From contig JAMXBB010000004.1 in the NCBI GenBank assembly GCA_024138015.1, forward strand, positions 5,143,700 to 5,207,699: a stretch of 64,000 nucleotides of DNA, read 5' to 3'. The notes beneath the pieces were generated by a model. That model was not told the origin of the DNA, ran no database searches, and saw only the letters and a list, made by a program, of their open reading frames with translations. The position numbers and the translations under genes are program-made. This stretch comes from Lumnitzera littorea (taxonomy: Eukaryota; Streptophyta; Magnoliopsida; Myrtales; Combretaceae). How positions within the stretch are numbered: the stretch's first letter is position 1; every line of letters starts with the position of its first letter. This document shows, in pieces, positions 50,280 through 62,303 of the stretch.

Positions 50280-53200
50280 TTAATGCAGAAAATTGGTGAG
50301 AGATGCTTGGATTTCTTCCAGTGTTCTCCCTTTTGTCTCAGGTACAAGCTTTGCAACAAACAGAATGGTTGCACCACAAACACCACAATATATGAACAAT
50401 GTACCTGAAATTATCATAAGAAACGGGATTAGGCATGTGTTATTACATATGAATTTCATGTTCTGTCTGGTAAATTTTGATACCATAGCTAAAGTCATCA
50501 AAATGCTTGAACTAGAGGCTAATGTGTGGTTTTGTATATACATTTAAGTACTCGCGTCACATGTTGAAGAATAGATCGAGGCATATACTGTAGAACTACT
50601 AAGATGGCTCAGAACCTTCAGCTCTGACATATCATAATGAGATTGATACAAAAGCCAACTCTTTCAAGGATCAAACTAAGTGCATCTTAGCAGAGAGGGA
50701 GGTGGAGAGTGAGATCACCTGGTGCGCTCCATTCAAACATGAAGTTGAAAGAGTAACTAACAATCCAAGAACAGGCCCAGTTAACCAAAGTCACCAAGCT
50801 TCCTGCTGCACCTTTGACGTTTATAGGGAAAATCTTCGACATGGAAGAAGGATGACCGAATCAATTGAATGAATACATATTTATTTCCAAAACCCTATCA
50901 ACATCGATTTCAGTTGGTTTAAATATTCAAAGCTTCATATAAGTATGTACCTCTGACATTAGAACCCATGAGAGTCCAGCCATCCCAGCTGGATAAGCAA
51001 AAGAATAAGCCTGATAGCAGCAACATGTCATTAGCCATTAAGTGATAAGGTTGTTGAGAAACAAGACGGGTGGATTCAGCAACGAAAATAAGAGACCTAA
51101 GTATGCATGTGCAGAGTACTCAATTTTAGTATTGAAAATCAGAGACTTTTAATTGTTTTCTACATAAACCTTTTAGTCAATTTATGTATGGTGTGCAACA
51201 TATGTGACTTATAACATGCTGTTAGTCAATAAGTATAAACCTCAGAAGATTTGACAGATTTAAGCTTTTCAATCAGCTTGTTGTGAAGTTGAATCCAGCG
51301 TAATATTAGAGTAAGACATCCTGAGTTCAAACTCCTATGTACTCATTTCAATCCTGTGATGAATATAAAACCGCACCACATCCAAAGTTTAGTCCATCAT
51401 TGAGTGTACTATATTGGAGTGACCTCTTTGAAGACATTTGGAAAAAAGTGGTGAAAATAATGTTTACAACATTCATTGAAGTTGACTAGACTTTTTGAAA
51501 TCATCAAAGGGAAAGAAAAAGGGAGATTGGTGAACAGTTATTGCTACTTGCGTTCATGTTTTTGATATAAATGACCAATTAAAGGAAAGGTTCAAACATA
51601 GTGCACCCCTCTAATTGGTTTGGCTGGATAAATTCAACCTCAACTTCCTTCCAGTTGCAGTTGCATTACAAGAGAAATCATGAAGCCCCCATAAAGAGGA
51701 CTTACCAATAGGCCAACGAGGACCATTGTTGGAGTGGCATTCCCCCACTCATTCAGGTCCTGATAACAGAAAGAATTCTTGGCTTCAGATGATAAGTTGG
51801 TTTAGAATTATCTGTACTTTTACAGAAGCAGTACTCAGTAGAATTACCTGCAGTAAAAATGCTAGTCCTGCAAGGAAGCAACTCAAGCACATTCCGGTTG
51901 CAGAGACCTACAAATGTTGATCGATTGAAATGATCAGCAACTGCGTGGAGATGGATTTCTAGAGATAAGAAAAAGAAAAGAGGAAAACTCACTCATAGCC
52001 TAACTAACCATTAGAAGTGGCCGTCTTCCTACTTTATCTATCAAGATGACGCTAAGACCAACTGCTGGGATCTGCAAAACTATATCCATCCCTTGATGAA
52101 TGCAAAAAGAAAACATAAAGGTGATTTATTTTCAGAATGCAAAAGAAAAATACCTGGATAATAGCCACGGCTATTGTTCCAAAACTACTTGAAGCACCTG
52201 TTGCAGATGTGTTTGGATGTTAGTGTTAACTAATAAATATAAAACCGTATGCCTAAGCTTTTAGATGATGGTTGTGGGTCTAAAATTTAGTATGGTTTGA
52301 GCAAGAGATCATGAGTTTGAACCCTTGTGCAATCGTATCATTTCTATTTAATTAGGTTGTACATTTGAATGGACTTCAATTGAAGTATAAGCCCATAAGT
52401 TAGGAGTACATATTAATCGATAACAATAAACCCGCATGGATCTTACAAGCTTAAACTTTTAGATTGAATGGTTGTCGACCAAAAATTTATCGTTTACCAA
52501 TAGATGTCCATTATGTTGTTATTGAGATGGGGGAAACGAGAAGAAAATGAATTGACTTACCGGCTGATTCAAATATAGAGCTTGCATAGTATGCAAATGC
52601 ATTTACCCCTCCAAATTGTTGTAGAAGCATTAGTCCTACTCCTATCTAAGCATTGCAAGTGTTAGTAAAATTGCAGAGGTCACAAAAGGCACAGGACAGA
52701 AACATTTTTTTTGCGTTAGAGCTCACTATGAGTGCATGAGCATATCTTCGCTCAAATAAGTCTGTGATTTTGGCATGAGACTCCCTCTCAAATGCTTCCG
52801 TGTAGTCCTGCCAGCAAATGTAAATGATGCACTCATCATGCCCAGGCTCAAAACATTATCAAAAATCTTAACTGAACTTGACATATAGATGTGAAATGAA
52901 AGTTTACTCTGATATCAGCTGCTTCTCGTGAAATATCGGCATTGTGTCCTCTGAATCTCTGCAATGAATCTTCAAACTCTTTTTCACGACCAACTTTCAT
53001 CTGCACAAAACTGTATTTAGCACCTTTTTTTTTTTTTTCCCCCTTAGTAGGATCATGGACGTTCTCAAAGTTTGGCTCCATAATCAACTCTGAAAGTTTA
53101 AGCATATAAATATCGTGTAATTAACATTTCCCTCCACTGATTAATTGTGAACATGGACTTTTGGTTGAAACTTATCAAGTGAATGGATCAATTTAATTGC

Positions 53201-56200
53201 AAGTGAAATGACAGAGCAAGGATTCAAATTTAGAACATTGTGCTTTCATACCATATCGAAACAATCAGCTAATTTAAGAGTTAAGTCTGCAGTTATGATA
53301 TGGGTTTCTAGATTTATAGTTTACAGCTAATTCTGTACCTAGTAAGGCTCAATTCACACGGTTTATGCTTTAAATATTAAAACTGCATCATATGCATGAA
53401 GCTACTTGGTGAACTGAAGAATCAACTCACCAGCCACCTTGGAGACTCGGGAATAAAGAACAAACCAATGATCTGTATTACAGAAGGAACCGCACCTGAA
53501 AATGAGGGGGAAAGGAAAAGAAAGAAAGAGTTGATCTAATTTCGAAGAATGAAAGCAGGTAAATTGAAAGAAATGAAACCAGATATATTACCAACAAGTG
53601 CCAGTACACGCCATGAAACAACCGTCCCAAGAAAATATGTCAAGGAAAAGCCACAACATAACATGAACTGCAATGCAAGTGGATATGTACTAATAAGAAA
53701 TGGTTTGGAGAGCAAAGAGAATCTCAATCAAATTGAAGTATCATACCTGATTCAATGCAGTAAATGCTCCTCTTATCGTCGGAGGAGTTATTTCAGCCGT
53801 ATATACGGGTACCTACAAGCACAGAAGTAATCCATCAATTCAAGCTTTGAGTCTGTATGAAGCAAAATGGGAAAATTTAAACCTTTCTGCAAGTACCACA
53901 TAACATATGATGCCTACGCCACACCCGATAAGTACTCTTCCAATATCTAGCACCCAAGCATTCTGCATTGTAAACCGTCGTATAAGTTGCTGTTACAAGG
54001 CTCATTCTATGTCTTATAATCTTCTGAATACATGACTAATAATTATTTTTCATATGTTTTGTAGTAGAGATAGTATGCAAAAGCATTAGATGTGTATTGT
54101 AGAGTGTGACTCATGTCCTGAATCCAAGCTAATCCAAGATATGAATGAATGATACCTTGGTGAATGCAATGGAAAGCCAACCGGCAAGACTGAATATTTG
54201 AGAAACCCACATTGTCTGCAAGAAAATTAAAAACATCGATAGAACTATGAGTATGATTCTAATTGGTTATGTTCTATTAAGGATAGCTGGAGAGTTTGAC
54301 TCACACGTTTGCGGCCAATGATGTCGGTCATCTTTCCATTCACTATAGAGCCTAGTACTCCTCCGACTGTGACAAGAGAACCAAAGAGAGAGTACTGCAT
54401 TGTTGTGAATTAGTTAGAGAGGATGCCAAGGAGACCAAATCAAGATATTGGGAGAGTTCCTTATACATCTTCCTTGGTATAACGTGCAGTTGTCAAATGT
54501 TATCATAAGGTTGCAGATACAAGTAGTTTTTTTCAGTTGCAAGTGATGGGTGAAGACGACTGCAATTGGCCACACCTCTAGTGGCAGCAGTTAACAACCA
54601 TAAAAAATATTAATAAAAAATGTTTTGTAATGAAATCATTTCCGTTATTTTCTATTGATACGTTATGAGATGGTCAACCACCACCATTCTTTAACCATGG
54701 CTTATCAAACTTCGGTCTCCACTATCATTGCGCAAAAAAACCCATTAGTGATTGCATTACTATTTGTTATATTTGATGAGTCTAAGGTTTTGAATATAAT
54801 AAATATTAAAAATATAAATCCAAAAAATGTTTTTAAAGAAACACACACATATTGTATTAATGCTTGAAATCACTTTAAACTTTCAAACCTAATATGCCAA
54901 TTTAGACTTACCTCCGCTAGCGTGAGGTCCAAGTCTTCCATAATGCCAGACTCAGCTGGAGAAGAATAACCTGACTGCAAGCAATGTAGTTAATTAAGCA
55001 CTTCTTAGCAATGTAGTTAAGCATTATTTAAGGAAAAAAAAATCAATGTTATTGACATACCACGTTTAATTTTCTTTTCTTTTCTTTTCTTTTTTTTAAA
55101 GTTTTAGTGTTCTCTTGCTATTACTACTTTCAATCAATATCTTAATATTATTTTTTCTAGCTAATTTTAGAGTAAATAATAATTAATAAAATTTATTATC
55201 AAGAAATTAAATAAGAATGCAAAACAAATATTATATATACAAATTATAAATATTTTTACGAGAATGTTATTTGTAATAAAAATTTAAAGCGAATATACAT
55301 ACTTATTTTCACTTATTTATAGAGAGAGTAGAGGGGAAAAAAAAAAGAGGAAAAAATTTTGCTGTTTAACTAAATATAGTTTTGCAAATGTAAAAAATCA
55401 CAATGCAACTATGTAAGGTTAGAAAAGAAAAGTAAAAATAGAGGGTCTACTGAAAATTATCACATGCAACAAAATTTCGCATTTCAAGTAATCTCAAAGG
55501 AACAACGTGGTTGAAATGACAACATCAGATGAATTAGTTTAGAGAAGATTTAAGGAGGAGGAATAAACAATTTTAACATACAAATACACTTATGATATGT
55601 AAAAATCATGATTGTTAAAATTGCGAATCAACTCATAAGATCTTATAGAATTACACTTTTATGAGTTTTCTTATATTGAAAACGGATGCAAAATTGTTTT
55701 ACTGAAAACTCTTAATAGAATTATTAATCTAAAGTTTATGGTTTATAGATCTATCATTGTAAAATGATTCTAAGGTTTTATACCTTAAAATTCTAAGTCA
55801 TATCACAAGCTTGACAATTACAACAGAAATTAACGATTTGGAAGCTAAAAAGAAAAATAACTTAAGCAATAAATTATGAGTTTGCTGTAGATGTTCACCG
55901 TAGATCTAAAAAATCAAAGGAAGATTTTGTGGTTGTAACAAGAATGAAGAGATTAGAGACGCTATTGGAGACTGGAAAGAATATTACATCCACTCATCTA
56001 AGGTGATTTTTCTCAAACTATAAAAATATGAGGGAGATCATGGAAAGTTGTTATGTTATGAATTTAACTTTGGTTTTTGTTGGTTATTGTTTGATCCAAA
56101 GAAGTGGACCAAGTGGTTTGATAGTTATTATTCAAAGTCAAATCTTTCTAAAAGAGGAGAATAATGGTGCAAATCTTAGGAAGATGACTAGCCTGGCTGA

Positions 56201-59200
56201 TGAGGTTGCTAGCTTGGTCGACTAGATTCATCATTTTCAAAGAGGTTACGAGGATCATACAGAGAGTTACATCCTTTTGTACTCAGTTATGAGAAGGTTA
56301 TGATTCATTTATTAGTATCATAAATTATATATCTCTTGAATAAGAAGGTATAAATAATAATAATGAAAAATATAAATAGCTAAAAAGTATTATTGAAAAA
56401 ATTATAAATAATATTAAATAATAATTAACCTAAAGTTTCAAATGACAAAAACTTTTAAAACAATATCCATAAAAAATAAAAGATAAGATTTAAAAACCAC
56501 TAATAATTCGAAAAATATAGTGAATAGGAATTATTTAAAAAAGAAAGTAATGTTAATCACTAAAAGTCGATAATGAAGAAGTATTTTTAAAGAAGATAAA
56601 AAAAAAATGTTTTCCAAATTACATATCATAATAGATTATTCCAATTATCCTATATATTATAAGTACCCTTTTCTTTACACTTTGTTTAGAATGGTGAAGA
56701 AATTAGGAAGTAAATAATATACGAAGAAAATAGATACAAGAGTATTTCATTCTTTAGATAAATTTGGATAACAAAGGAAAGAAAAAAATAAAAAGATTGT
56801 TAATCACCATTAAATATATAATTTATTATTAGAATACCAAGAGAGCTGAAAAAAAAGGCTGGATGAAGGAAAGAAACGGTAGAAGGTGGAATGGAATAGG
56901 AAAGGAAATTCAATAGTTATCTCCGGGGGAATTATTTAATTTCTTTCTACGTATTTATTTTCTCGTTTAGCTCTCAAACTAAATAAAGGAAATTAAATAT
57001 TTCTTTTTCCGTGCTTTCTTATCTCGACTTTCTCTCTCTATAAATATTTTCCAGGAGGTCGATTCTTCTCGTATTCGCAAGAGACACGGACGCATACTGT
57101 TACAGATTTGTGATCAATGATGATCGTCGTCTAGGGTTTCTGTGGTTTTTCTGTTGAACTTATTTCAATGGATAATTTCAATGAAAGTCTAGCCACTGCA
57201 GAGTTCAGGACGAACAACCTAAGAGAAACCCTATCTCAACTCCAAGATCAGAGCTCCTCGCTTTTACGATTTTCTTTCGAATGGAGAGAACTCGAAGCGC
57301 ATTACAACTCTCTACGCAATGTGCTTTCACGGCGCGAGAAGAGAGTCCGTGCGCAGGAGGTGAGCGTAGATTGTCGGTTACGATATCTCGAAGAGCAGTG
57401 TCGTGAGTTCGAGGTGAAACGGAGCGAGCTAGGTATTTTAGAGGAGGCCATGAAGGTCTTGAGGAAGGAGATTGAGGTGACGGAGTGTGAGTTTAGCGAG
57501 AGAGCGAGGTTAGAATTTGAAGCGAAAGGGAAGGAGATTGAGGAGAAAGTTGAGGTTTTGGAGAATGTGAGGAGAGAGATTGCAGGGAGGTTGGTGGAGA
57601 TTGAGGCGATAGAGGGGCGTGTGGAGAGAGTTTTTGAGGAGAGATATAGAGAGGAAGAGAAGAAAGTCAAGGACTTGGAGGAGTTGCAGATGGAAACCGA
57701 AACGAGAGAGAGAGCAATCGGGTGTAAAGATAGGGAATTAGAGAACAAACAGAGGGAATTGGAGGAGTTGCGGAGGAGAATCGAGTTGAGAGAGAGAGAA
57801 ATCAAGTCTAGAGATAGGGAGTTAGAGAAGAAAGAGAAGGAACTGGAGGAGTTGAGGAAGAAAATCAAGAGGATGGAGGTGGATATTGAGTATAATGATA
57901 GGGAATTTGGAGTGAGATGTCGGAAATACGAGGAGAATGTGGTGAAATTGGAGGGGAGAATACGAGAAGCTGAGAGGGGAGAGAGGGAAAGTGAAATTAA
58001 GTCTAAGGAGCAATTTGCGTTGCTTGAAATTAGGAAAAAGGAAGTCGAGGAGAAAATCAAGAATGTTAGGTTGGATGAAGAGAAGTTGAAGGGATGGCGT
58101 GGAGAGATTGAATCATGGAAGAGAAAATTGGATGAGAGAGCTGAGGAAGTTGATCTGATGGAGAAGAGGTTAGATGAATTGGCTGAAAAGCTTGAATCGG
58201 ATAAAAGAGAACTCGAGGAGAGAGTTAAGGACACTAATTTGAAGGAGCAGAGGTTGGAGGAACGGTTGGATGAGTTTGCCCTTGAGAAAAGGGAATTTGG
58301 GGAGAGGTTGAAGGAAGGCATTGTGAGGGAGAGGAAATTGTTTGAGGGGATCGAAGAGCTTGAAATTAGAGAAAAGCAATTACAGGAACGGAATGGAGAA
58401 ATTGATGTGGCAAAGAACAGATTAAACATTGCCGCGCTTGCTATGTTAAGGGGGGAAGAACCACATAAATGTAGGGTGGGTACTGCTGGTGTGGTGGCTC
58501 AAGATTGTGTGGTTATGGATGGAAGGGCATTGCAGATTTTCTTAAATGAGCACTGGGAGGAGCATGATAAAAAACGAGATACAGTATCTGCCTTGCTTAG
58601 ACTTTGTTCAGATCCTGCAAAGCTTGTTTTGGATGCAATTGTGGGGTTTTATCCTCCACATTTGAAGCACGGAGATCGTGAGTTTGAAGCCATCGTTGTC
58701 AGGAATAATTGTCTTTTGTTATTGGAGCAATTGATGGAAATTGGCCCTAATATCAAGCCTGGTGTAAAAGGAGAAGCCATGAAATTGTCTTTTGATTGGA
58801 TAACCCGAATGAAAGTGGGTTCAGAGCATTCCATGGAGGTTGTAGCATTCCTGGAACTTGTCTGTGCTTATGGACTGGCTGATGCTTTTGATGCAAACGA
58901 GCTTTTAAATTATGCAAAGACTGTTGCTCATTATCGGCAGATTCCTAAGTTGTGTCAAGCATTGGGATTGGCAGAGAGGATTCCTGGGTGATTGAAAGCC
59001 TCTTGAAAAGGGAGCTAGATCTCATTGCTCTGGGATTCGCTGTTGAATTCCATTTGATTGATGAGTTTCCCTCTGCCTTCCTCTTGGATGACTTAATGAA
59101 ACTTTCCGAAAGTGCTGCAGAAGTAATTAGTAGAAAAGGAAATAATTCCATTGACGTGCAGAATCGCATTCTGGCTAAAAGAATAGCCGTGTCGAAGGAT

Positions 59201-59709
59201 GTCACTGAAGTGTATATAATACCATGATGTTAGAACAGGATTCTCAGCTGGAAGCATTGAACTAATGGTTGATTCTTTGAAGCCAAAAACATCGCTTGAC
59301 AAATTTTTTTTTAAAGGCTCTGTATTTTTTTCTCATATCTGTTCCTTTTACAGTTCCCCTTACGGAATTAATCACTGCCCTTTTATTAAGATTGAACCAG
59401 ATTGCAGCTTTTTCCCCATATATACCCATGTATTCAAAGAAAACATAGCATATCTATCCTATTCTAGTTACATATAATAACAACTCATTCCCTCTAAAAT
59501 ATAGAATTTAGAAGGAAATAAAGCAAGCTTACCGCACAGCCAGTGACGAAGGAAGCGCAAACAGCAACCAGGGTGCTGAAAATGACGAGAGGCGTGACGG
59601 GGGCATCATATGACGGTTCGTGACTGTCATGGTGGTCGAATTCTGGTTTTACAAGCAAAGAGCTGGTGGGGAGTCCACCGTTTTCTGTGTTTTCACTTTC
59701 TCTATCCAT
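50280..59709 (-). CDS. ERD6-like sugar transporter, copy 4 (intact, 18 exons, 480 aa)
   Basis: Monosaccharide/proton symporter of the ERD6-like MFS group. Exons: 59533-59709, 54912-54974, 54305-54394, 54156-54215, 53897-53962, 53747-53812, 53592-53667, 53431-53495, 52908-53000, 52727-52807, 52561-52645, 52154-52197, 52009-52071, 51848-51907, 51706-51759, 50951-51010, 50719-50833, 50280-50404. Exons 2 to 17 equal those of copy 2 in length, borders are GT-AG and the frame is open for 1443 nt. Motifs: VPVYTAEITPPTIRGAF, IPESPRWL, QQFGGVNAFAYYASS, DKVGRRPLLM, PETKGRTLEEIQ. The start MDRESENTE is preferred because it aligns with MGRETIEE of copies 1 and 2; an in-frame upstream ATG at 59781 would add 24 residues. 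Protein divergence from copy 2 is clearly larger than between copies 1 and 2, so it is an older branch. Intron 1 is 4558 bp and contains an antisense FRIGIDA-like gene. Confidence 0.95.
54975..57030. other. Intron 1 of copy 4, part lacking a recognisable gene
   Basis: A+T-rich intron DNA between exon 2 and the nested FRIGIDA-like gene. The open frame at 56028-56225 shows no family motif. No transposon ends were recognised. Confidence 0.5.
57039..57046 (+). promoter_or_regulatory. TATA box of the nested FRIGIDA-like gene
   Basis: TATAAATA follows a CT-rich stretch (TCTCTCTC) 122-129 bp upstream of the ATG. The CT-run plus TATA arrangement is typical of plant core promoters and indicates the nested gene has its own promoter inside the intron. 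Confidence 0.6.
57117..57134 (+). promoter_or_regulatory. Short upstream ORF in the FRIGIDA-like leader
   Basis: ATGATGATCGTCGTCTAG encodes five residues (MMIVV) and a stop, 33 bases before the main ATG. Any role in lowering translation is inference. Confidence 0.4.
57168..58991 (+). CDS. FRIGIDA-like protein (607 aa, C-terminally truncated), nested antisense in copy 4 intron 1
   Basis: A plant FRIGIDA-family nuclear scaffold protein, closest in layout to FRIGIDA-like 5. Family members act with FRIGIDA-type complexes in chromatin-linked regulation such as flowering. Residues 1-40 hold LRETLSQLQDQSSSLLRFS, followed by an E/K/R-rich coiled coil to about 430. The FRIGIDA domain starts near 455: ALQIFLNEHWEEHD, RLCSDPAKLVLDAIVGFYPP, NCLLLLEQLM, HSMEVVAFLELVCAYGLADAFD, KLCQALGLAERIPG. 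The frame stops at 58991 (GGGTGA). The next frame reads straight on with family sequence VIESLLKREL, so a 1-base gain or 2-base loss has removed about 80 residues. The locus is intronless from coiled coil to domain end, which may mean a retrocopy. Promoter, leader and a 607-codon open frame suggest it may still be expressed. Confidence 0.82.
   Translation: MDNFNESLATAEFRTNNLRETLSQLQDQSSSLLRFSFEWRELEAHYNSLRNVLSRREKRVRAQEVSVDCRLRYLEEQCREFEVKRSELGILEEAMKVLRKEIEVTECEFSERARLEFEAKGKEIEEKVEVLENVRREIAGRLVEIEAIEGRVERVFEERYREEEKKVKDLEELQMETETRERAIGCKDRELENKQRELEELRRRIELREREIKSRDRELEKKEKELEELRKKIKRMEVDIEYNDREFGVRCRKYEENVVKLEGRIREAERGERESEIKSKEQFALLEIRKKEVEEKIKNVRLDEEKLKGWRGEIESWKRKLDERAEEVDLMEKRLDELAEKLESDKRELEERVKDTNLKEQRLEERLDEFALEKREFGERLKEGIVRERKLFEGIEELEIREKQLQERNGEIDVAKNRLNIAALAMLRGEEPHKCRVGTAGVVAQDCVVMDGRALQIFLNEHWEEHDKKRDTVSALLRLCSDPAKLVLDAIVGFYPPHLKHGDREFEAIVVRNNCLLLLEQLMEIGPNIKPGVKGEAMKLSFDWITRMKVGSEHSMEVVAFLELVCAYGLADAFDANELLNYAKTVAHYRQIPKLCQALGLAERIPG
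58989..59227 (+). pseudogene. Out-of-frame FRIGIDA domain tail
   Basis: In the frame after the 58991 stop, the sequence reads ESLLKRELDLIALGFAVEF, then SRKGNNSIDVQNR and AKRIAVSKD, matching the C-terminal part of FRIGIDA domains (pattern SRKGNNS..QN..AKE.AALK). It then ends in TEVYIIP and a stop at 59227. The usual following lysine/glutamate-rich segment is missing, so the tail is both frameshifted and truncated. Confidence 0.7.
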
Positions 59710-59833
59710 TTCCTTCTCTCTTTGCGCTCTTACTTTCTCAGTGAGAACAGAAGAAAGGAGAAAACCATGAAACCGAGTCAAACATGGTATAGTTATATAC
59801 TAACTGAGTATGAAGCTGTAGTTTGATGCTCTC

Positions 59834-59985
59834 GTGAGGGGACGTTGAGATGGGTTGGTGCGAAAGAAGAGTAGAAGAGCTGATTGGACTTTTCGGTTGA
59901 GTAGTTTCATGCTGTTTGTGAGGGGACGTTGACGTGGGTTGGTGCGAGAGAAGAGTAGAAGACCTGATTGGACTTTCGGTTGTGA
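59834..59985. repeat. 84-bp tandem duplication in the copy 4 promoter
   Basis: GTGAGGGGACGTTGA followed by TGGGTTGGTGCGA and AGAAGAGTAGAAGA recurs with an 84-bp period (59834 and 59918). It lies about 125-275 bp upstream of the copy 4 ATG. The minus-strand open frame over it is a by-product of the repeat. Confidence 0.8.
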
Positions 59986-60083
59986 TAAAGTGAGGAATTT
60001 TTCTTGTTCGGATAATCATGAGGTAAGGATTTGACACTGCATGCTTTGCATTTAACTAATTATTATTTGATTAATTGATTTGC

Positions 60084-60089
60084 CACGTG
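60084..60089. promoter_or_regulatory. G-box upstream of copy 4
   Basis: CACGTG within GCCACGTGATTC lies about 375 bp upstream of the copy 4 ATG. A bZIP/bHLH site is possible; evidence is the motif only. Confidence 0.3.
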
Positions 60090-60254
60090 ATTCATTGAAT
60101 CACTTTCTATAAGGAGAACGAGAAACGTAAGTAGGGAATTTCTACGATCCATTTTATCTTCTATTATACCGTATAAATCTAAATGGATAAAACTAATAGT
60201 TTAAATTTAATAGATATTAAATTAAAAATTTGATGAAAGACGAATTGATCCTAT

Positions 60255-60617
60255 AAAACACTAGTAAACGTGTAAATACAATGTATATGTAAGAATTAAA
60301 TTTTACTATATAATCAAATATAAAACAAAAAATAATTGCTGAATCAAACAATATACATAATAGATTATTTCATAAAGGAAAAAGAAAAAAATCCATAAAT
60401 ACAACCAAATTTAATTTTAACATATGTATCATATATGCATATTCATTAATATATATAGATGATTATTTCAAAAGGAAAAAAAAATCCATGAATGGTTTTT
60501 AAATTATATAATGAAATGTATAAGTACAATCATATAAGTACAACATGATTATGCACTACTATAGATAATTATAGATATGTATTGCATGTTTTAGCTGCAA
60601 TTTAAAAAGGGAAAAAA
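60255..60617. repeat. 363-bp direct repeat, left copy
   Basis: It starts AAAACACTAGTAAAC and ends near TTTTAGCTGCAATTTAAAAAG. The partner at 62302-62672 is colinear with scattered differences. It is non-coding. Confidence 0.8.
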
Positions 60618-60618
60618 A

Positions 60619-62303
60619 TAAATCATTTACTTAACAAAGTGAGGAAATATATATATATATGCTATAATTTAGTTATTACAATTAAAGTTTACAATATTTC
60701 TCTATAATATATTTTCTAATTATTACATTATTCAAAAATGAAAAAAAAAATTCTAAAGTAAAAGCTTAGACTTTAAAAAAATATATGTTTATTCTTCAAA
60801 TATTTTTCCGCATTTCCTAGAATCTAGTAGTTGCTAACTTTAGAGTAGTTGTATGTCGCTTCTTAACCAGTACCTGCGCGATATCTATAGGGATGTGAGC
60901 AACCATAGCTCAGTTAGGATGGAGAATTTAAAATTATACCATAAACACAGCAAGGTTATCAACCAACTTATTAAGTGCAATGCATTTGAAGTAAATACCA
61001 TCACACGACGTTGTCCGGCCATCGTGAGATTAGAGAAATTGTGCCCTCTTTAATCCAGGTTGAGGAGTTGCCATTAATACAATGACTCACGACCAAACCC
61101 AGGCTTGTGTAATGAAGACCTCGCTCCTCCCACGACTACCTTCGAACCATTGACTTTACCCTCGCAGCGACTTGCTCTCTTGTTACTTAGTTCGACTAAG
61201 GATGAAGAAGGAACCATTATAAAATTTTGTACTATCCTTTTTGAAGGGGTCGGTATTTGACCGGAGAATCCTAGATTTCCCCTAATAGGTTGCCATACTG
61301 GTCTGATTATGATTACAGGTCGTATATTTGATTAGATTCAATTTAGGGTGATCAATCATTTTACATAAATCATACAATACAAGCTAGAACAACAAATAGA
61401 ATCATAATATCACTCATAATCCAGTACATGTACGCAATCAACTATCTAACAAGCACAATCAAGCATAATCTCAAGCCTCCAAAATACAATGGACTCCTCG
61501 CTCGCTCGCTCACTCACTCAAGGTTCAACTCGCTCAGGCCATCGCTGATCCCTATAACATAAATGTAATTTCGGTTTTTCATATAACTATTATAAGTTGG
61601 TTTTCTCTTATAATGTTTATTGTTATGTTTTGTTTAAGGTTTAATATATCCAGTTATCTAGATTCTCAAATCTTTTACAATTATTCTAGGTTTGAGGTTA
61701 GGTTCAGGTTCAAGTTCAGGTTTAGGTTTATTTTCCGCGTCGATTTCTAAATTAGATTCTAGTTCGATTTTAAAGTATTGTTTTATACCTAAACCCTAGA
61801 AATTCATTTTAACTCATAATGTGAAATTAATCACATTACTTCCCGATATCCTAAATATCATCACTACCTCTAATTAGTATTTTATTCCACCCAGTACACT
61901 TAAATCCGTATTAGTGTACCGAATTTACTTTTAATGTGATAAATTTTTACATTTTTCATATAATTACATAAATTTAAGTTTTCTATCAAATTTATTATAT
62001 ATTTTTATTATTATCATAATATCAATTTTTATTCTAATATCTTCTATTTATTATATTTCTAATAATTGTGTATTATGCACTATTACTTATTATGAATATA
62101 ATATATATCTAATATTTTTATCACTCTAATTATCATCTCCCAACATCAATTATCATTTCAAAATATCTAAATTCATCCTAAATCAAATTTTACACCTAAT
62201 TACCTTAATTTACAAAATTAACTTAAAATTTACTATTTTTTCTTATTACTTATTTTCTACATAATTAACCTAATAATTACATATAGCACCTTAAATACTA
62301 CAA
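60619..62303 (-). mobile_element. Internal fragment of the 3-kb LTR family
   Basis: Colinear in the same orientation with 31676-33335 of the solo LTR: TCGCTTCTTAACCAGTACCTG, ACTAAGGATGAAGAAGG and TCAAATCTTTTACAATT occur in order. Both LTR ends are missing (about 150 bp on one side, 1.26 kb on the other). The open frame 60853-61053 is incidental. Confidence 0.8.

Noticed and set aside
57302..58429. 375-aa minus-strand open frame over the FRIGIDA-like gene
   Set aside because: It is an antisense shadow of the E/K/R-rich coiled coil, giving a serine/phenylalanine/leucine-rich low-complexity product with no family features.
59710..59781. Upstream in-frame ATG of copy 4
   Set aside because: The MDRESENTE start aligns with MGRETIEE of copies 1 and 2; the extra 24 residues have no family counterpart.
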